From positions 4,464,001 through 4,528,000 of the forward strand of contig OZ244625.1 in assembly GCA_965218555.1 (NCBI GenBank): a DNA stretch of 64,000 nt. Reading direction: 5' to 3'. Below are positions 8,314 to 18,012 of the stretch, one piece after another. Each line of letters opens with the position of its first letter. The first letter of the stretch is position 1. The position numbers were made by a program, and so were the translations under genes. The notes under the pieces are model-generated. The model saw only the letters and a list, made by a program, of their open reading frames with translations, ran no database searches and was not told the origin of the DNA. Source of the DNA: JAPPLB01 sp965218555 (GTDB taxonomy: Bacteria > Acidobacteriota > Terriglobia > Bryobacterales > UBA6623).

Positions 8314-11300
8314 CTACCGTTGGACCGGTATGACCACGGCGTTGCTCCGGATGCCGTTGCAGATCACAACCAGCAGAAGGTTGCCGCTGGGCAGGTCTGC
8401 GGGCAGCGTGATGTTGATTTGATATAACCCGACGGATCCCGGTGTCAATCCTGAAAAGAGCACGGTGGACTCTTGGCCGTTGACCTCTACTGAGGGCGTT
8501 TGGCGAGTTCGTATCGGGTTGCCGAACGACGCAGGCTCACCGGTTACCTGCGTGTCCGTGACCGGACCGATGCCCGTGCCGTAGACGATGACCGTTTCAC
8601 CAGGTCGGGCCGGATTGCCCGGAGTAGCCGCGCTGCCGTCAAGATGAGTGATCACTCCCTGCACACGCCCCTCGTACGCGAACTCGAACACACTTGGTGA
8701 ATAGTCGGACAAATCAGCGACAAACGGCTCGCTGACGCTGTCTTCGATCCGCATCTTGACAAAGACGGAGTTGAGGCCGGCAAACTCCCAGGGGATTTGC
8801 AGGTTCGCCTGTGTGTCGCTTACGAAGTAGAACCGTCCGGGCAGGCTGAGGTCGGCCTCCGGGAAGTCGAAGCTCACGCTGGCGTGCTTAAGCGCAATCG
8901 ACAGGGGTACGTCGCTGTTCGATCCGAGAAACTCGCTGAGGTTCTCTCCGTAGATCGATATGATCGAGCCCGCGCTGATCGGCTGATCGCTGCCAGGATC
9001 GCCTGCGTTCACGACGGCGGTAATCACGGGCTTGGCGCGTGCTGCGTTGTAAAAGGGCACTCGCAATCCACCGGCGAACGCCTCATAATCTTGCGGGCCC
9101 AGATTCGGTCCCATGTCGACGTCGGCGGCCGCGATGCCGAAGAGATCCGTAGAGTTGTCCGCCTCGTAGATCGCGCCACCACCGTCGACGACGTTGAAGG
9201 TCACGTCAAGGTTCGGCACCGGTTGACCATGAACGTCAACCACGCGGAAGATCAGCAACTCGGGATGCGGCTCATTCGCTGTCCCAATGACGCCCGTTCC
9301 GGCGATGGCGAACGTATTGAACGGTGCCCCGTCACCGACAACGTAGTAAAAGGGGATGAACAAGTCGAGCCCGCCGGCCAACCGCACGACACGAACGATG
9401 CCCTCGTAACTGCCCGCGGTCGGTCGCTCGCCCTCGAGAGTGACTCGCAGATCGACCCATTGGCCGCCCCGGAGTTCGAACTCGACCGCTTCGAAGCCTT
9501 CTACCAGAACCGAGGCTGTTGGGTCCGTGTCCCTCGGCGCGACGATTACCTGGTAAATATGCGTCGCGATTTCGGGGTTACGAATCGTCAGCGTACGTTC
9601 CACCGGAAGGGTCACATCGTTCAAGGCGCCGAAGCTGATCGTTGAAGGAATCGCCGTCGCCACCGGATCCAACGCTTCTTCAACGTCGAGAATTCCCGCT
9701 CCGACCGAGGTGACCCGTGCCAACTCGCCATTCTCGAAGATCTCCGTGGCGGCAGTATTGACGATCGCTGACTTGATCTCGTCGACGGAGAACTCCGGAT
9801 GGCGTTGCATCACCAGCGCCGCCGCTCCCGCCACCAGCGGCGCAGAGAAGCTCGTGCCGTCCACGGAAGTGAATCCAGTGTTGTCGAAAGTGTCGCCATT
9901 GCGGTCGAATCGCTGTGCGGCGGAGTAGATGAAGACCCCCGGCGCGACGACTTCGGGTTTGATGTCGTTGCTCGGACTCGGCCCCCGCGAGCTGAAGGGA
10001 GCCACTTGGTCGGGCGTGATGGCGCGGGGCCGCAGTGTCGGATCAAGCGTGACTTCAACGTCGGCTTCCGCCAGTCGGCTGCGGAGGTCCGAGCCGGCGG
10101 CGGCTCCGATCATGTAGGCCGGAATATCCGTGGTTTCCAACCCGAACATGACGAAGGGCTCATCCTCTCCCTGCGTGTTTGCAACGAGAACCGCCATCGC
10201 CCCCGCTTCGGCCGCAAAAGCCACTTTGAACTCGAACTCGCAGAACCCGCGCTCAACGACTGCGATGCGATCCTGTAGCGCGTCGGCTGTATAGGGCGTA
10301 CAGCCTGTGCCGTCGCCGAACGAAGCCGCGTCCGCTGCAAGCGCTGTCAGCGATGAGGAAAGTTCGGGGCCCGTACCTGACAAGGCGGTGTAGCTCTGGC
10401 CGCCGAATCGAACCTCTTGCACGAACTGCCGTGAGTTGGCGGACGCGCCGACGGTGATCACGTCCGGAGCCGATCCAGGCGTCGAGATCGAGTTGAGTGC
10501 CGGAAAGTGCTGTTCTCCAAAAGCCCCGGCGTTGCCCGCCGCGGCGACGACCACGACCCCGAAGTCCCGGACGGCGCTCTGGGCGGCGATCGCCACAGGG
10601 TCGCACAAGACCTGTGGATCATCGGAACAGGCGTTCCCTTGCTCGTCGAAAGGGAACTGTGCAACAGCGCCGAAGCTGATGCTGATGACGTCCATGCCGT
10701 CGAGCACCGCATCGTCAATCGCTCGGATGACGGCTTCGGCGTTGCTGAATTCGTTGATATCCGCCGAGCCAAAGATCTTGTAGTTGCCGAGGAAGGCCTT
10801 TGGGGCGATCCCGGTGAGCGTGCCCACTGGCGAGTCGACCTGTCGCCCGGCGGCGATCATGGCGACGGACGTGCCGTGGCCGACGCGGTCGCGTGGCGAG
10901 AAGTCGTCCGGCCGCGAGAACGCCGGCTGATCTGAGCTCAGCAAATTGACGTAGCTGCGCGCCACGATGACTTTGTTGTTCGTGAACACCTGATCCTCGG
11001 GGCGCCCTTTGGGGAAACCGGGCGGTGGGACCAGGGACTGGTCGATCATTCCGGGGTGCTCAATGTCGATTCCGCTATCGATAATGCCGATCTTGATGCC
11101 CGCACCCGCTTGGCTGACGCCACCCACCGCTTCCCAAGCTTGTGACGCTCGAATCAGATCATCGGCCTCGTTGAGCAATTTCTTGAAACGCGGCGTGCGG
11201 ACGACTTGCTTCACTCCTCCGAGTTGCCGAATCTGTTCGGCTTGGGCTCGCGTAGCACGAATGAATACGGCGTTCACCGTGTGGCAGGCCGATGTGGTGA

Positions 11301-11583
11301 CCTTCGCGCCGATCGCCGAGATCGCGGTCTTCACCGGCTCCTGCCTGGCGAGTAAGCGGCGTGTCAACTCGCCATAGTCCTTGCTGCCGGTACGCACTCG
11401 GCCCTTCGCACCTCTGAGGTTTTTCGGAACTTGGCCGCCGACGGGATTCTCCTTGAGGATTACGGCGTAGCTGCGCGCCGTTTCGGCGGCGGCGAAAGGC
11501 GCCCAAAGCGTGATGCACAGCAGAAAGCTAAGCTGCAGCGGCCTTAACAGCCGGAATCCTCTATGCCAGCGGAGCAGGGTCAT
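8314..11583 (-). CDS. secreted subtilisin-like serine protease with PA and TIGR03437 domains
   Basis: The 1089-residue protein has a signal peptide (to about residue 33), an I9-like propeptide region (~35-130), and an S8 catalytic domain with Asp169 (IIDSGID), His236 (GHGTSV) and Ser578 (GTSFSAPLVAG). The oxyanion-region AAAGNAG is near residue 350. A protease-associated (PA) domain is inserted at about 405-515, before VAPFSSRGP. A middle beta-sandwich region (~640-830) follows. The last ~240 residues, starting VVNAGDPGSDQPISAGS with SIYGENL and later VIVYGTGIGPV, match TIGR03437, a repeat-like domain nearly restricted to Solibacter-type acidobacteria. The enzyme is expected outside the cell and probably degrades proteins for nutrition. 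It is the strongest taxonomic marker in the window. Confidence 0.9.
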   Translation of the reverse strand: MTLLRWHRGFRLLRPLQLSFLLCITLWAPFAAAETARSYAVILKENPVGGQVPKNLRGAKGRVRTGSKDYGELTRRLLARQEPVKTAISAIGAKVTTSACHTVNAVFIRATRAQAEQIRQLGGVKQVVRTPRFKKLLNEADDLIRASQAWEAVGGVSQAGAGIKIGIIDSGIDIEHPGMIDQSLVPPPGFPKGRPEDQVFTNNKVIVARSYVNLLSSDQPAFSRPDDFSPRDRVGHGTSVAMIAAGRQVDSPVGTLTGIAPKAFLGNYKIFGSADINEFSNAEAVIRAIDDAVLDGMDVISISFGAVAQFPFDEQGNACSDDPQVLCDPVAIAAQSAVRDFGVVVVAAAGNAGAFGEQHFPALNSISTPGSAPDVITVGASANSRQFVQEVRFGGQSYTALSGTGPELSSSLTALAADAASFGDGTGCTPYTADALQDRIAVVERGFCEFEFKVAFAAEAGAMAVLVANTQGEDEPFVMFGLETTDIPAYMIGAAAGSDLRSRLAEADVEVTLDPTLRPRAITPDQVAPFSSRGPSPSNDIKPEVVAPGVFIYSAAQRFDRNGDTFDNTGFTSVDGTSFSAPLVAGAAALVMQRHPEFSVDEIKSAIVNTAATEIFENGELARVTSVGAGILDVEEALDPVATAIPSTISFGALNDVTLPVERTLTIRNPEIATHIYQVIVAPRDTDPTASVLVEGFEAVEFELRGGQWVDLRVTLEGERPTAGSYEGIVRVVRLAGGLDLFIPFYYVVGDGAPFNTFAIAGTGVIGTANEPHPELLIFRVVDVHGQPVPNLDVTFNVVDGGGAIYEADNSTDLFGIAAADVDMGPNLGPQDYEAFAGGLRVPFYNAARAKPVITAVVNAGDPGSDQPISAGSIISIYGENLSEFLGSNSDVPLSIALKHASVSFDFPEADLSLPGRFYFVSDTQANLQIPWEFAGLNSVFVKMRIEDSVSEPFVADLSDYSPSVFEFAYEGRVQGVITHLDGSAATPGNPARPGETVIVYGTGIGPVTDTQVTGEPASFGNPIRTRQTPSVEVNGQESTVLFSGLTPGSVGLYQINITLPADLPSGNLLLVVICNGIRSNAVVIPVQR

Positions 11584-11796
11584 TGGCAGTGGTCAGTCTT
11601 TCGACGTGCCCCCGCAAGCACCCGTTTCTGGCCGATTTCACGCAGTGACGAAACACAAAAATGGCTGTTATGCACCGGCATAGCTCGAACATCTGCCGGG
11701 TCGCGCAACGCCCCGTGAACGCAATGCCAACTTCCCGATCCGAATCCCTGCGTCATGCTACGCTAAGAACAGCCTCCTAGAAGGACCCCGGAAACC

Positions 11797-12015
11797 ATGA
11801 AAAGAGGAATTCATCCGGTCTATGAGCCGGTCAAGGTGACCTGTGCGTGCGGTGCAGAGTGGGAGACCCGCTCGACCCACAAGGGCGGCATCCACCTGGA
11901 GATCTGTTCGGCTTGCCATCCCTTTTTCACGGGCAAGCAAAAGCTCATCGATACCGCCGGCCGCGTCGAGCGCTTCCGACGGAAATACGCCAAATCCAAG
12001 GCTTTGAAGAATTAA
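11797..12015 (+). CDS. rpmE: 50S ribosomal protein L31
   Basis: The 72-residue protein starts MKRGIHPVYEPVKVTCACG and has the zinc-binding form of L31: Cys16, Cys18, Cys37 and Cys40, with the HLEICSACHPFFTGKQK segment. It sits at the central protuberance and bridges the subunits. An AAGGA site lies about 15 bp before the ATG, and the ATG at 11797 gives the family's exact N-terminus. The zinc form is usually replaced by a Cys-free paralogue under zinc limitation; no such copy or Zur box is seen here. The gene is monocistronic and convergent with the acyltransferase fusion. Confidence 0.97.
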   Translation: MKRGIHPVYEPVKVTCACGAEWETRSTHKGGIHLEICSACHPFFTGKQKLIDTAGRVERFRRKYAKSKALKN

Positions 12016-12026
12016 CCTACGCCCGA

Positions 12027-12043
12027 GCGGCTTGACGAGCCGC
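12027..12043. terminator. hairpin between convergent genes
   Basis: GCGGCT-TGACG-AGCCGC forms a 6-bp stem with a 5-base loop in the 30-bp gap between rpmE and the convergent lplT-aas gene. No clear T-run follows on either strand, so termination is inferred from position and symmetry. Confidence 0.4.
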
Positions 12044-12045
12044 CA

Positions 12046-15000
12046 TTACACCTTCATCCGTAGCATTTCGGATGCCAAGCTGCGCAAGCGCGCCAGGTCA
12101 AGCTTCCCCGATCCGAGTAGAGGGATTTCCTCCACCGGCACGATATGCTCTCGTTTCGGGATCCATAGCTTCGGCAACTCCGTGTGGCTGAGCTGCTTCC
12201 AGAGGTCATCCGGCGTGACCGATTCGTGTTGATAGAGTACGACGATCCGCTCGCCCTTGCGCTCATCCGCCACGGCCGTCACCGCGCAAGATTGCGTACC
12301 GAGCAGCTCGGATACCGTCTCTTCGATCTTGACATGCGGCACCATTTCCCCGCCGATCTTGCTGAAGCGTGAAAGTCGGTCGGTAATACGGATAAAGCCG
12401 TCGTCGTCGATCTGGGCGACGTCCCCGGTTTTATACCAGCCGTCCGCCAGAACCTCCCGTGTCTTGTCAGGACTCCCGAGATAGCCCTGCATGCAGTTCG
12501 GTCCTTTGACGAGCAGCAATCCCTCCTCGTTCGGCGCGATCGGTTCCCCGGACTCGAGATCCACCACTTTCGCCGCGACGGCCGGCAGGGGATGGCCGAC
12601 AGTACCCTCCTTGTGCCCCGGTTGACGGTAGTGCCTTGTCTCGAATCCCGGTGTGTTGACGGCAACGACGGGGGCCATCTCGGTACAGCCGTAACCTTCT
12701 AGCAGCTCGATCCCGAACTTCTCGCGGAACTGCTCCGACAAGTAGTCCCGCAGCTTCTCGGCGCCGACGATCACATGACGTAACGACGCGAATTGTTCCG
12801 GCGTGCACTGGCGGGCGTAATTCGCAAGGAAGGTGGGCGTCGCCAACAGGAACGTAGCACCATACTTCAGCGTCAGATTGCCGATCGTTTTTGCGTCCAG
12901 CGGATTGGTGTGGTAGACAACCGGGAAACCTGTCAGCAACGGCAGCCACAGAGTGACCGTGAATCCAAAACAATGGAAGAACGGCAGCACGCCCATCAGG
13001 CGGTCATTTTCGGAAACCCAATACACTTGGGCTAAGCTTTCGAGGTTGGCAATGATGTTGCCGTGCGAGAGCATGACGCCCTTGGGCCTGCCGGTGCTCC
13101 CGCTCGAGAAGATGATCGTCGCAAGCGCCGACGGATCTCGTCTCCCGGACGTATACACCCACTCCAGAAGCCGTGACGGCAAGAAGGCCGCACAGACCGC
13201 TGCGAGCCCCTTCTGAAGCGGCGTAATCTCCTTCGCCGCCTGTTCGAGATAGGCCAAACCCGGCAACTCCTCAAGGCCTGCTTTCTTCATGAACACGCGC
13301 GAGCTGAGAATCGTCTTGATGCCGCACTGCTCGATCGCCGACACCATCGCCTCGCGGCCCACCGTAAAGTTCAAATTCACCGGAACTTTACCGGCAAGCA
13401 GCACTGCGATGTTCGCCACAGCCGCTCCGGCCGAAGCGGGCAACAGCAGGCCGACCATCTCCTGGCCTTGGCATCGCTTCCGAATCCAGCGCGAGAGCGC
13501 CAAGGCGCCGATCAACGTCTTGCCGTTGGTCAACTCCTTGCCGGTGGAATCAGCGACGCACAATGAAAACCAGCGGCGTTTCGCCATTCTCAGGAAACGC
13601 CGATCCAACAGATCGCCCCTGCCCAGCCGGTGTGCCGCCGCTTCAGCGCCGAGTTCGGCAATGGCCTGCCGAACCTGATGTGCCTTCGCATCCGACGGAA
13701 TCGGCTTGCCAAACGTCACGGTCACCGGATACGGTATCCGCCGCGGCCGTTTCCAAAGAAACTTCCCCTGCTCGTAGCTGAAGACGCTTCCCCACAAGCG
13801 GTCGAGATGGACCGGGATGATCGGCACGTCGAGTCCGCCTACGATGCGCTCGAATCCACGCTTGAAAGGAAGCAGATTTCCGGTACGGCTGATTGCCCCT
13901 TCGGCGAAAATACAGACCACGTGTCCGTCGACCAGCTCCTGACGGGCGTGCGCGATGGATTCCGCCACTCCCTTTTTGTCGCCGCCTATCACCGGGATGG
14001 CTCTCATCAACGTCAGGATCCATTGGAAGACTTTCATTTCGAAGTAAGGACGGTAAACCAGGAAGCGGATAAACCGCTGTACGCACGCTCCGACGAGCAT
14101 GCCGTCCATGAAAGAGATGTGATTACACACAAGCAGCGCCGGCCCGCGAAACGGCACGTGATGTCCACCTTTGATGCGAATTCGATAGATCGTGTGCGTG
14201 AAGAGCCAAAGCAGGAACCGGATGAGGAAGTCCGGCACGACGGTGAGGATGTACACCGTCGCGAGAAGGCTGAGAACCCCGACGGTCCGGATGACTTCCG
14301 CCGGGGCGAGACCTAGCTGATTGCTGAGGAGCCAGCTCGTACCCGCCGCGAGCAGCACGCCGACGTTGCTCAGAAAACCGGCGGCGGCCAACAACCTCCC
14401 TCGTTCGTTTTCGTCCGCTTTTTGTTGCAGGTAAGCATTGAGCGGTACGGCATAGAAGCCCCCCGAAAACCCTAGCGCCAGCAGGCAAGCCGCCGACAAC
14501 TCGTACGACGGTGCGGCCATGGAAAGCAGCAACGAGAACAAGCTCATGCCGAGCGCCCCCAAAGGCACCAGTCCGATCTCCACCTTGTCGCCTGACAAGC
14601 GCCCCACCGCCATGCTTCCGATGCCGATTCCGACCGCGAAGAACACAACGAGGATGCTGATTTCCAGTTCACCTCCTCCGAGTGACTCCTTCCCGAACAG
14701 AATGATCGCGATCTGCATCAGCGCGCCCACAAACCAGAAGTAGGCCGTGGCGACGACCGTTAGCCAAAGCGGCCGCACGCTCCACAGATGCTTCAGGCCA
14801 ATCGTGACTTCGGCCCACGGATTGCGTCGGAAACGGCGGCGCACAGTGGGCGCCGGCACTCTCGTAATCCCGAAACTCGACGCAGAGCCGGAGACCGCTA
14901 TTCCCACGAGCACGACGCCGAGCAACCAAAGCCGGCCGGGCCAGGCCTCGAGCAGTATGCCGCCCACCGCCGTCCCGATGATGATGGCCACGAAGGTCGT

Positions 15001-15450
15001 CATCTGAAGCACGGCGTTGGCGCGGCTCAAATCCCTGTCGCCGAAGATCTCCGGCAGAATGCCGTACTTCGCCGGACCGAAGAACGTTGACTGTGTCGCC
15101 ATCAGGAACAGCACCACGAGCATCATCTCGATGCTCCCCAGCGCAAAGGCCACAACGGCCATCGACATTGCGAGCACTTCAAAAACTTTGGTCGCGATCA
15201 GCACCACTCGTTTGCTGTAGGCGTCGGCCACATGCCCGGCGTAGCCGGAAAACAGAATGAACGGCAGGATGAACAACCCCTGCGCGACGGAAAGGATCAG
15301 GCTTCCCTCGTTTCCGGCGGCTATGCCAACAGCCACCAGCGACACCGCCGTTTTGTAGATGTTGTCGTTCAGGGCGCCGAGGAACTGCGTGCCCAGAAAG
15401 GCCGGAAAGCCGCCCCGCCGGAGCACATTGCTGAATCGACCCATCGCCAT
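12046..15450 (-). CDS. aas: LplT-PlsC-Aas fusion: lysophospholipid transport and reacylation
   Basis: The 1134-residue protein joins three functions. Residues 1-~415 are an MFS transporter with many membrane segments, like LplT, which flips lysophospholipids inward. Residues ~430-610 are a PlsC-type acyltransferase with NHISFMD (443-449, the HX4D motif) and EGAISRTG (517-524). Residues ~630-1130 are an acyl-ACP synthetase/AMP-binding domain with FSSGSTGRPKG at 781-791 and, further on, GYGCTE and YKTGD. In E. coli the transporter and the bifunctional Aas are separate genes; here all are in one chain, so transport, acyl activation and reacylation of lyso-PE would be coupled at the inner membrane. 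The ATG is followed by the expected MFS N-terminus. Confidence 0.92.
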   Translation of the reverse strand: MAMGRFSNVLRRGGFPAFLGTQFLGALNDNIYKTAVSLVAVGIAAGNEGSLILSVAQGLFILPFILFSGYAGHVADAYSKRVVLIATKVFEVLAMSMAVVAFALGSIEMMLVVLFLMATQSTFFGPAKYGILPEIFGDRDLSRANAVLQMTTFVAIIIGTAVGGILLEAWPGRLWLLGVVLVGIAVSGSASSFGITRVPAPTVRRRFRRNPWAEVTIGLKHLWSVRPLWLTVVATAYFWFVGALMQIAIILFGKESLGGGELEISILVVFFAVGIGIGSMAVGRLSGDKVEIGLVPLGALGMSLFSLLLSMAAPSYELSAACLLALGFSGGFYAVPLNAYLQQKADENERGRLLAAAGFLSNVGVLLAAGTSWLLSNQLGLAPAEVIRTVGVLSLLATVYILTVVPDFLIRFLLWLFTHTIYRIRIKGGHHVPFRGPALLVCNHISFMDGMLVGACVQRFIRFLVYRPYFEMKVFQWILTLMRAIPVIGGDKKGVAESIAHARQELVDGHVVCIFAEGAISRTGNLLPFKRGFERIVGGLDVPIIPVHLDRLWGSVFSYEQGKFLWKRPRRIPYPVTVTFGKPIPSDAKAHQVRQAIAELGAEAAAHRLGRGDLLDRRFLRMAKRRWFSLCVADSTGKELTNGKTLIGALALSRWIRKRCQGQEMVGLLLPASAGAAVANIAVLLAGKVPVNLNFTVGREAMVSAIEQCGIKTILSSRVFMKKAGLEELPGLAYLEQAAKEITPLQKGLAAVCAAFLPSRLLEWVYTSGRRDPSALATIIFSSGSTGRPKGVMLSHGNIIANLESLAQVYWVSENDRLMGVLPFFHCFGFTVTLWLPLLTGFPVVYHTNPLDAKTIGNLTLKYGATFLLATPTFLANYARQCTPEQFASLRHVIVGAEKLRDYLSEQFREKFGIELLEGYGCTEMAPVVAVNTPGFETRHYRQPGHKEGTVGHPLPAVAAKVVDLESGEPIAPNEEGLLLVKGPNCMQGYLGSPDKTREVLADGWYKTGDVAQIDDDGFIRITDRLSRFSKIGGEMVPHVKIEETVSELLGTQSCAVTAVADERKGERIVVLYQHESVTPDDLWKQLSHTELPKLWIPKREHIVPVEEIPLLGSGKLDLARLRSLASEMLRMKV

Positions 15451-15730
15451 GAGAACCCTCCAGGGACTTCTCTGCCAAGTAACTATATCTATATTGCTAG
15501 GGATAGGGCCGAATCATCATCCAGCAGAAGAACACTGTGGCCGAGGGCGCGGCGGATCGTAGCAAGGCGCTCCATTCGGTCTCCCGCGAACCCGCGAATG
15601 GCGATTGGGCAACGCGCCTCTCTCAAGTACACATCACCACCCACGGCTTATCCGAACCGGCGCAAGAAGCTGCTCTTGCTGCCCCTATTAAACTGGTACT
15701 GACCGGAACCCGCAGGATGCAGCACTAAAT

Positions 15731-16522
15731 ATGAGAGTTTCAGGCTTTTCGATCAGTCGTGTTTCACCGGAAAGGAGTCGAAAGGCTTCGGAAACTCACG
15801 AGCGGAGTCCAGGTAAGCTGATAGGCTTGCTGGCGGTCGCCAGCTTGTTCATTGGTGTGGGCGCCGCCCACGCAGAGTCCGGCTTCTACCTGCGCCTGGC
15901 TCCGGAGGTTGGCCGGATTACGGTCGAACACACCAAGAAAGTGACCATCCAGGGGGGATCGAGTTCGAGCACATCGTCCACTTCGGGCCTTGCACTCGCC
16001 GGCGCCCTGTCGGGAGGGGTGCGCCTGAACCTGCCGGGGAACTGGCTCGTCGGCGGCGAACTTGTTGGCGTTCTTTCCAGCCGACGCAAGCTCAACGGCA
16101 CAATTTCTCCGACCACGAGCGGGAACATTTACGATGTCTGGCCCGGCCGGTGGGACTTCAGCGATCTGTCCGAGGTAGGCGGCAACTTCCTCTTTGGGCG
16201 CGCTCTGGGAATCGGTCGCTCGCAGGTCTACCTCTTCAGCGGGATGAATCGAGCATGGACCGAGTTCGCTTCCGGAGGGACGAATCCCGTGATTGGAGTG
16301 GCCGGCGAAGACCGCCAACGCCTGGGAAGATGGCCGTGGACAATCGGCGCCGGAACGACGCTGCGTCTGAAATGGGCCGGTGGACTTCCGAGTCCGCTAC
16401 TCCCGCTCGCTCACCGACTGGATAATCGACTCCGAGGGGTTGCGACTCGACTACAGGTACAGCGCGCGCGGGGTGTTCTTCTCAGTCGGAGTTCACTTCT
16501 TCGATTGACCACCTCGCGTTGA
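15731..16522 (+). CDS. outer-membrane beta-barrel-like protein with apparent frameshift
   Basis: The reading frame gives 263 residues. A signal sequence (hydrophobic from about residue 30, ending AAHAES) is followed by alternating strands with glycine- and aromatic-rich turns (GVRLNLPGNWLVGGELVGVL, GNFLFGRALGIG), as in small outer-membrane barrels. The barrel stops making sense after about residue 215. Moving to the third frame near 16365-16385 restores it: VDFRVRYSRSLTDW, then DYRYSARGVFFSVGVHFFD and a stop at 16506-16508, an ideal C-terminal beta strand. One extra base in the G-rich GGGCCGGTGG stretch explains this. It may be a true mutation or a sequencing error. Function unknown. Confidence 0.6.
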   Translation: MRVSGFSISRVSPERSRKASETHERSPGKLIGLLAVASLFIGVGAAHAESGFYLRLAPEVGRITVEHTKKVTIQGGSSSSTSSTSGLALAGALSGGVRLNLPGNWLVGGELVGVLSSRRKLNGTISPTTSGNIYDVWPGRWDFSDLSEVGGNFLFGRALGIGRSQVYLFSGMNRAWTEFASGGTNPVIGVAGEDRQRLGRWPWTIGAGTTLRLKWAGGLPSPLLPLAHRLDNRLRGVATRLQVQRARGVLLSRSSLLRLTTSR

Positions 16523-16813
16523 TGCCATCAGGGCGCCCGGTCAAACTGGCAGTTAGCAGTGAACCGCGCGGCGCCTTGTAATCGACCGGAGCATCGTGAA
16601 GAGCCGAGTGAACGCCAGACTGCTCGAGGAGTTTCGCGAACAGCCCGGTTAGCCTCGTGATGCATTCAGGCGCAACTCCTGAAGACGTGAGCCGGCTCGC
16701 TTGGAAAATGCGCTCTCGCATAACCCTCGGGACCCTATCTGAGACCGGCTGCATGCTATAGTCGAATACCGTTCGCTCCAAGTTGAACGCACGCCACCAG
16801 GGAGGAATGAACC

Positions 16814-17659
16814 ATGGCCGACTATGCGCATCCCGAGATGCTCGTGAGCACGGATTGGGTAGCCGAACACACCGGAGACGAGAACATCCGGGTCGTCGAG
16901 GTTGACGTGGACACGAGCGCCTACGACGAAGGACACATCCCCGGCGCCGTCGGATGGGCCTGGAATACACAGCTTTGCGACACGGTTCAAAGAGACATCA
17001 TCCCGAAGGATGATTTCGAGAAACTGATGTCCTCTTCCGGCATCGGCAACGACACCACAGTGATCCTTTACGGCGACAACAACAATTGGTTCGCCGCTTG
17101 GGCGCTTTGGCAACTGAAGATCTATGGCCACGCCGACGTTCGCCTGATGAACGGCGGCCGCAAGAAATGGATCTCTGAGGGGCGCGACCTTACTACTGAT
17201 GCCTCTTCGCTCGCCGAAGCCGGTTACACGGCGGCCGATGCCGACAATTCGATCCGCTTGTTCCTTCCCGATGTCCACAATGCCGTCGGCGGCGGTTCTG
17301 TGGAGTTGGTTGACGTGCGCAGCCCCGACGAGTTCAGCGGTAGGATTCTCTCACCCCCCGGCCTGCCGGAAACCTGCCAGCGGGGCGGCCATATCCCCGG
17401 CGCCAAGAATATTCCCTGGGCAATAGCCTGCAACGAAGACGGCTCTTTCAAGAGCGCCGATGAGTTGAAAGCGCTCTACGAAGGTGCGGGTATCACGGGC
17501 GCCAAACCCGTTGTTGCCTATTGCCGCATCGGCGAGCGCTCGAGCCATAGCTGGTTCGTCCTGAAGTACCTGCTGGGGCTCGACGGCGTCACCAACTACG
17601 ACGGCTCTTGGACGGAATGGGGCAATCTCGTTGGAGCGGCGATCGAAAGGGGCGCCTGA
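16814..17659 (+). CDS. sseA: sulfurtransferase with two rhodanese domains
   Basis: The 281-residue protein has two rhodanese domains, about residues 8-130 and 150-278, the usual layout of thiosulfate or 3-mercaptopyruvate sulfurtransferases. The C-terminal domain has the active-site loop CRIGERSSHSW with the catalytic cysteine; the six-residue loop CRIGER is the thiosulfate-type loop also found in actinobacterial CysA. In the N-terminal domain the equivalent site (YGDNNNWFA) lacks cysteine, as is normal. It moves sulfane sulfur from thiosulfate to acceptors such as cyanide or thiols. GGGAGGA lies 6 bp before the ATG. The short gene at 17671 follows by 11 bp. Confidence 0.93.
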   Translation: MADYAHPEMLVSTDWVAEHTGDENIRVVEVDVDTSAYDEGHIPGAVGWAWNTQLCDTVQRDIIPKDDFEKLMSSSGIGNDTTVILYGDNNNWFAAWALWQLKIYGHADVRLMNGGRKKWISEGRDLTTDASSLAEAGYTAADADNSIRLFLPDVHNAVGGGSVELVDVRSPDEFSGRILSPPGLPETCQRGGHIPGAKNIPWAIACNEDGSFKSADELKALYEGAGITGAKPVVAYCRIGERSSHSWFVLKYLLGLDGVTNYDGSWTEWGNLVGAAIERGA

Positions 17660-17670
17660 ATTCAAAGCTC

Positions 17671-17898
17671 ATGAAACCTGAGGATCATTCCGAGCGTACT
17701 CTTGAGCTGGCCGGGTGGCCGGTCCGCGTGACTTCCTACAAGCTGGGCCGCAACTACCGTGCCCGTGCCGATAACGTGTCGCCCGGCGCCAACATCGCCC
17801 GCGCCGTGGGGGCGACCAAGGAAGAAGCCGAACAGCGAGTGCTCGCTCAAGCTGAAGAACGGCTGGCGAGTACTCGCATCATGCCGGTCGAATCGTAG
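17671..17898 (+). CDS. small hypothetical protein next to rhodanese gene
   Basis: The 75-residue soluble protein has a strand-rich start (WPVRVTSYKLGRNYRARADN) and a helical, glutamate-rich end (KEEAEQRVLAQAEERLAS). It is not recognised as any named family. ATG at 17671 is chosen because the upstream in-frame ATG at 17608 would overlap the rhodanese gene by more than 50 bp. The 11-bp gap and same direction suggest one transcript with the sulfurtransferase, so a role linked to sulfur transfer is possible but unproven. Confidence 0.6.
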   Translation: MKPEDHSERTLELAGWPVRVTSYKLGRNYRARADNVSPGANIARAVGATKEEAEQRVLAQAEERLASTRIMPVES

Positions 17899-18012
17899 TT
17901 CCCTGACATCAAGGGCACGAGCATACGTGTAGTGACGGAGCCCGCCGCTCACCCTGTCCAAGCCGTTCGAATGCCCGTGTTATGATGCCGGTTTCTTCAC
18001 CGGAGACATCGT

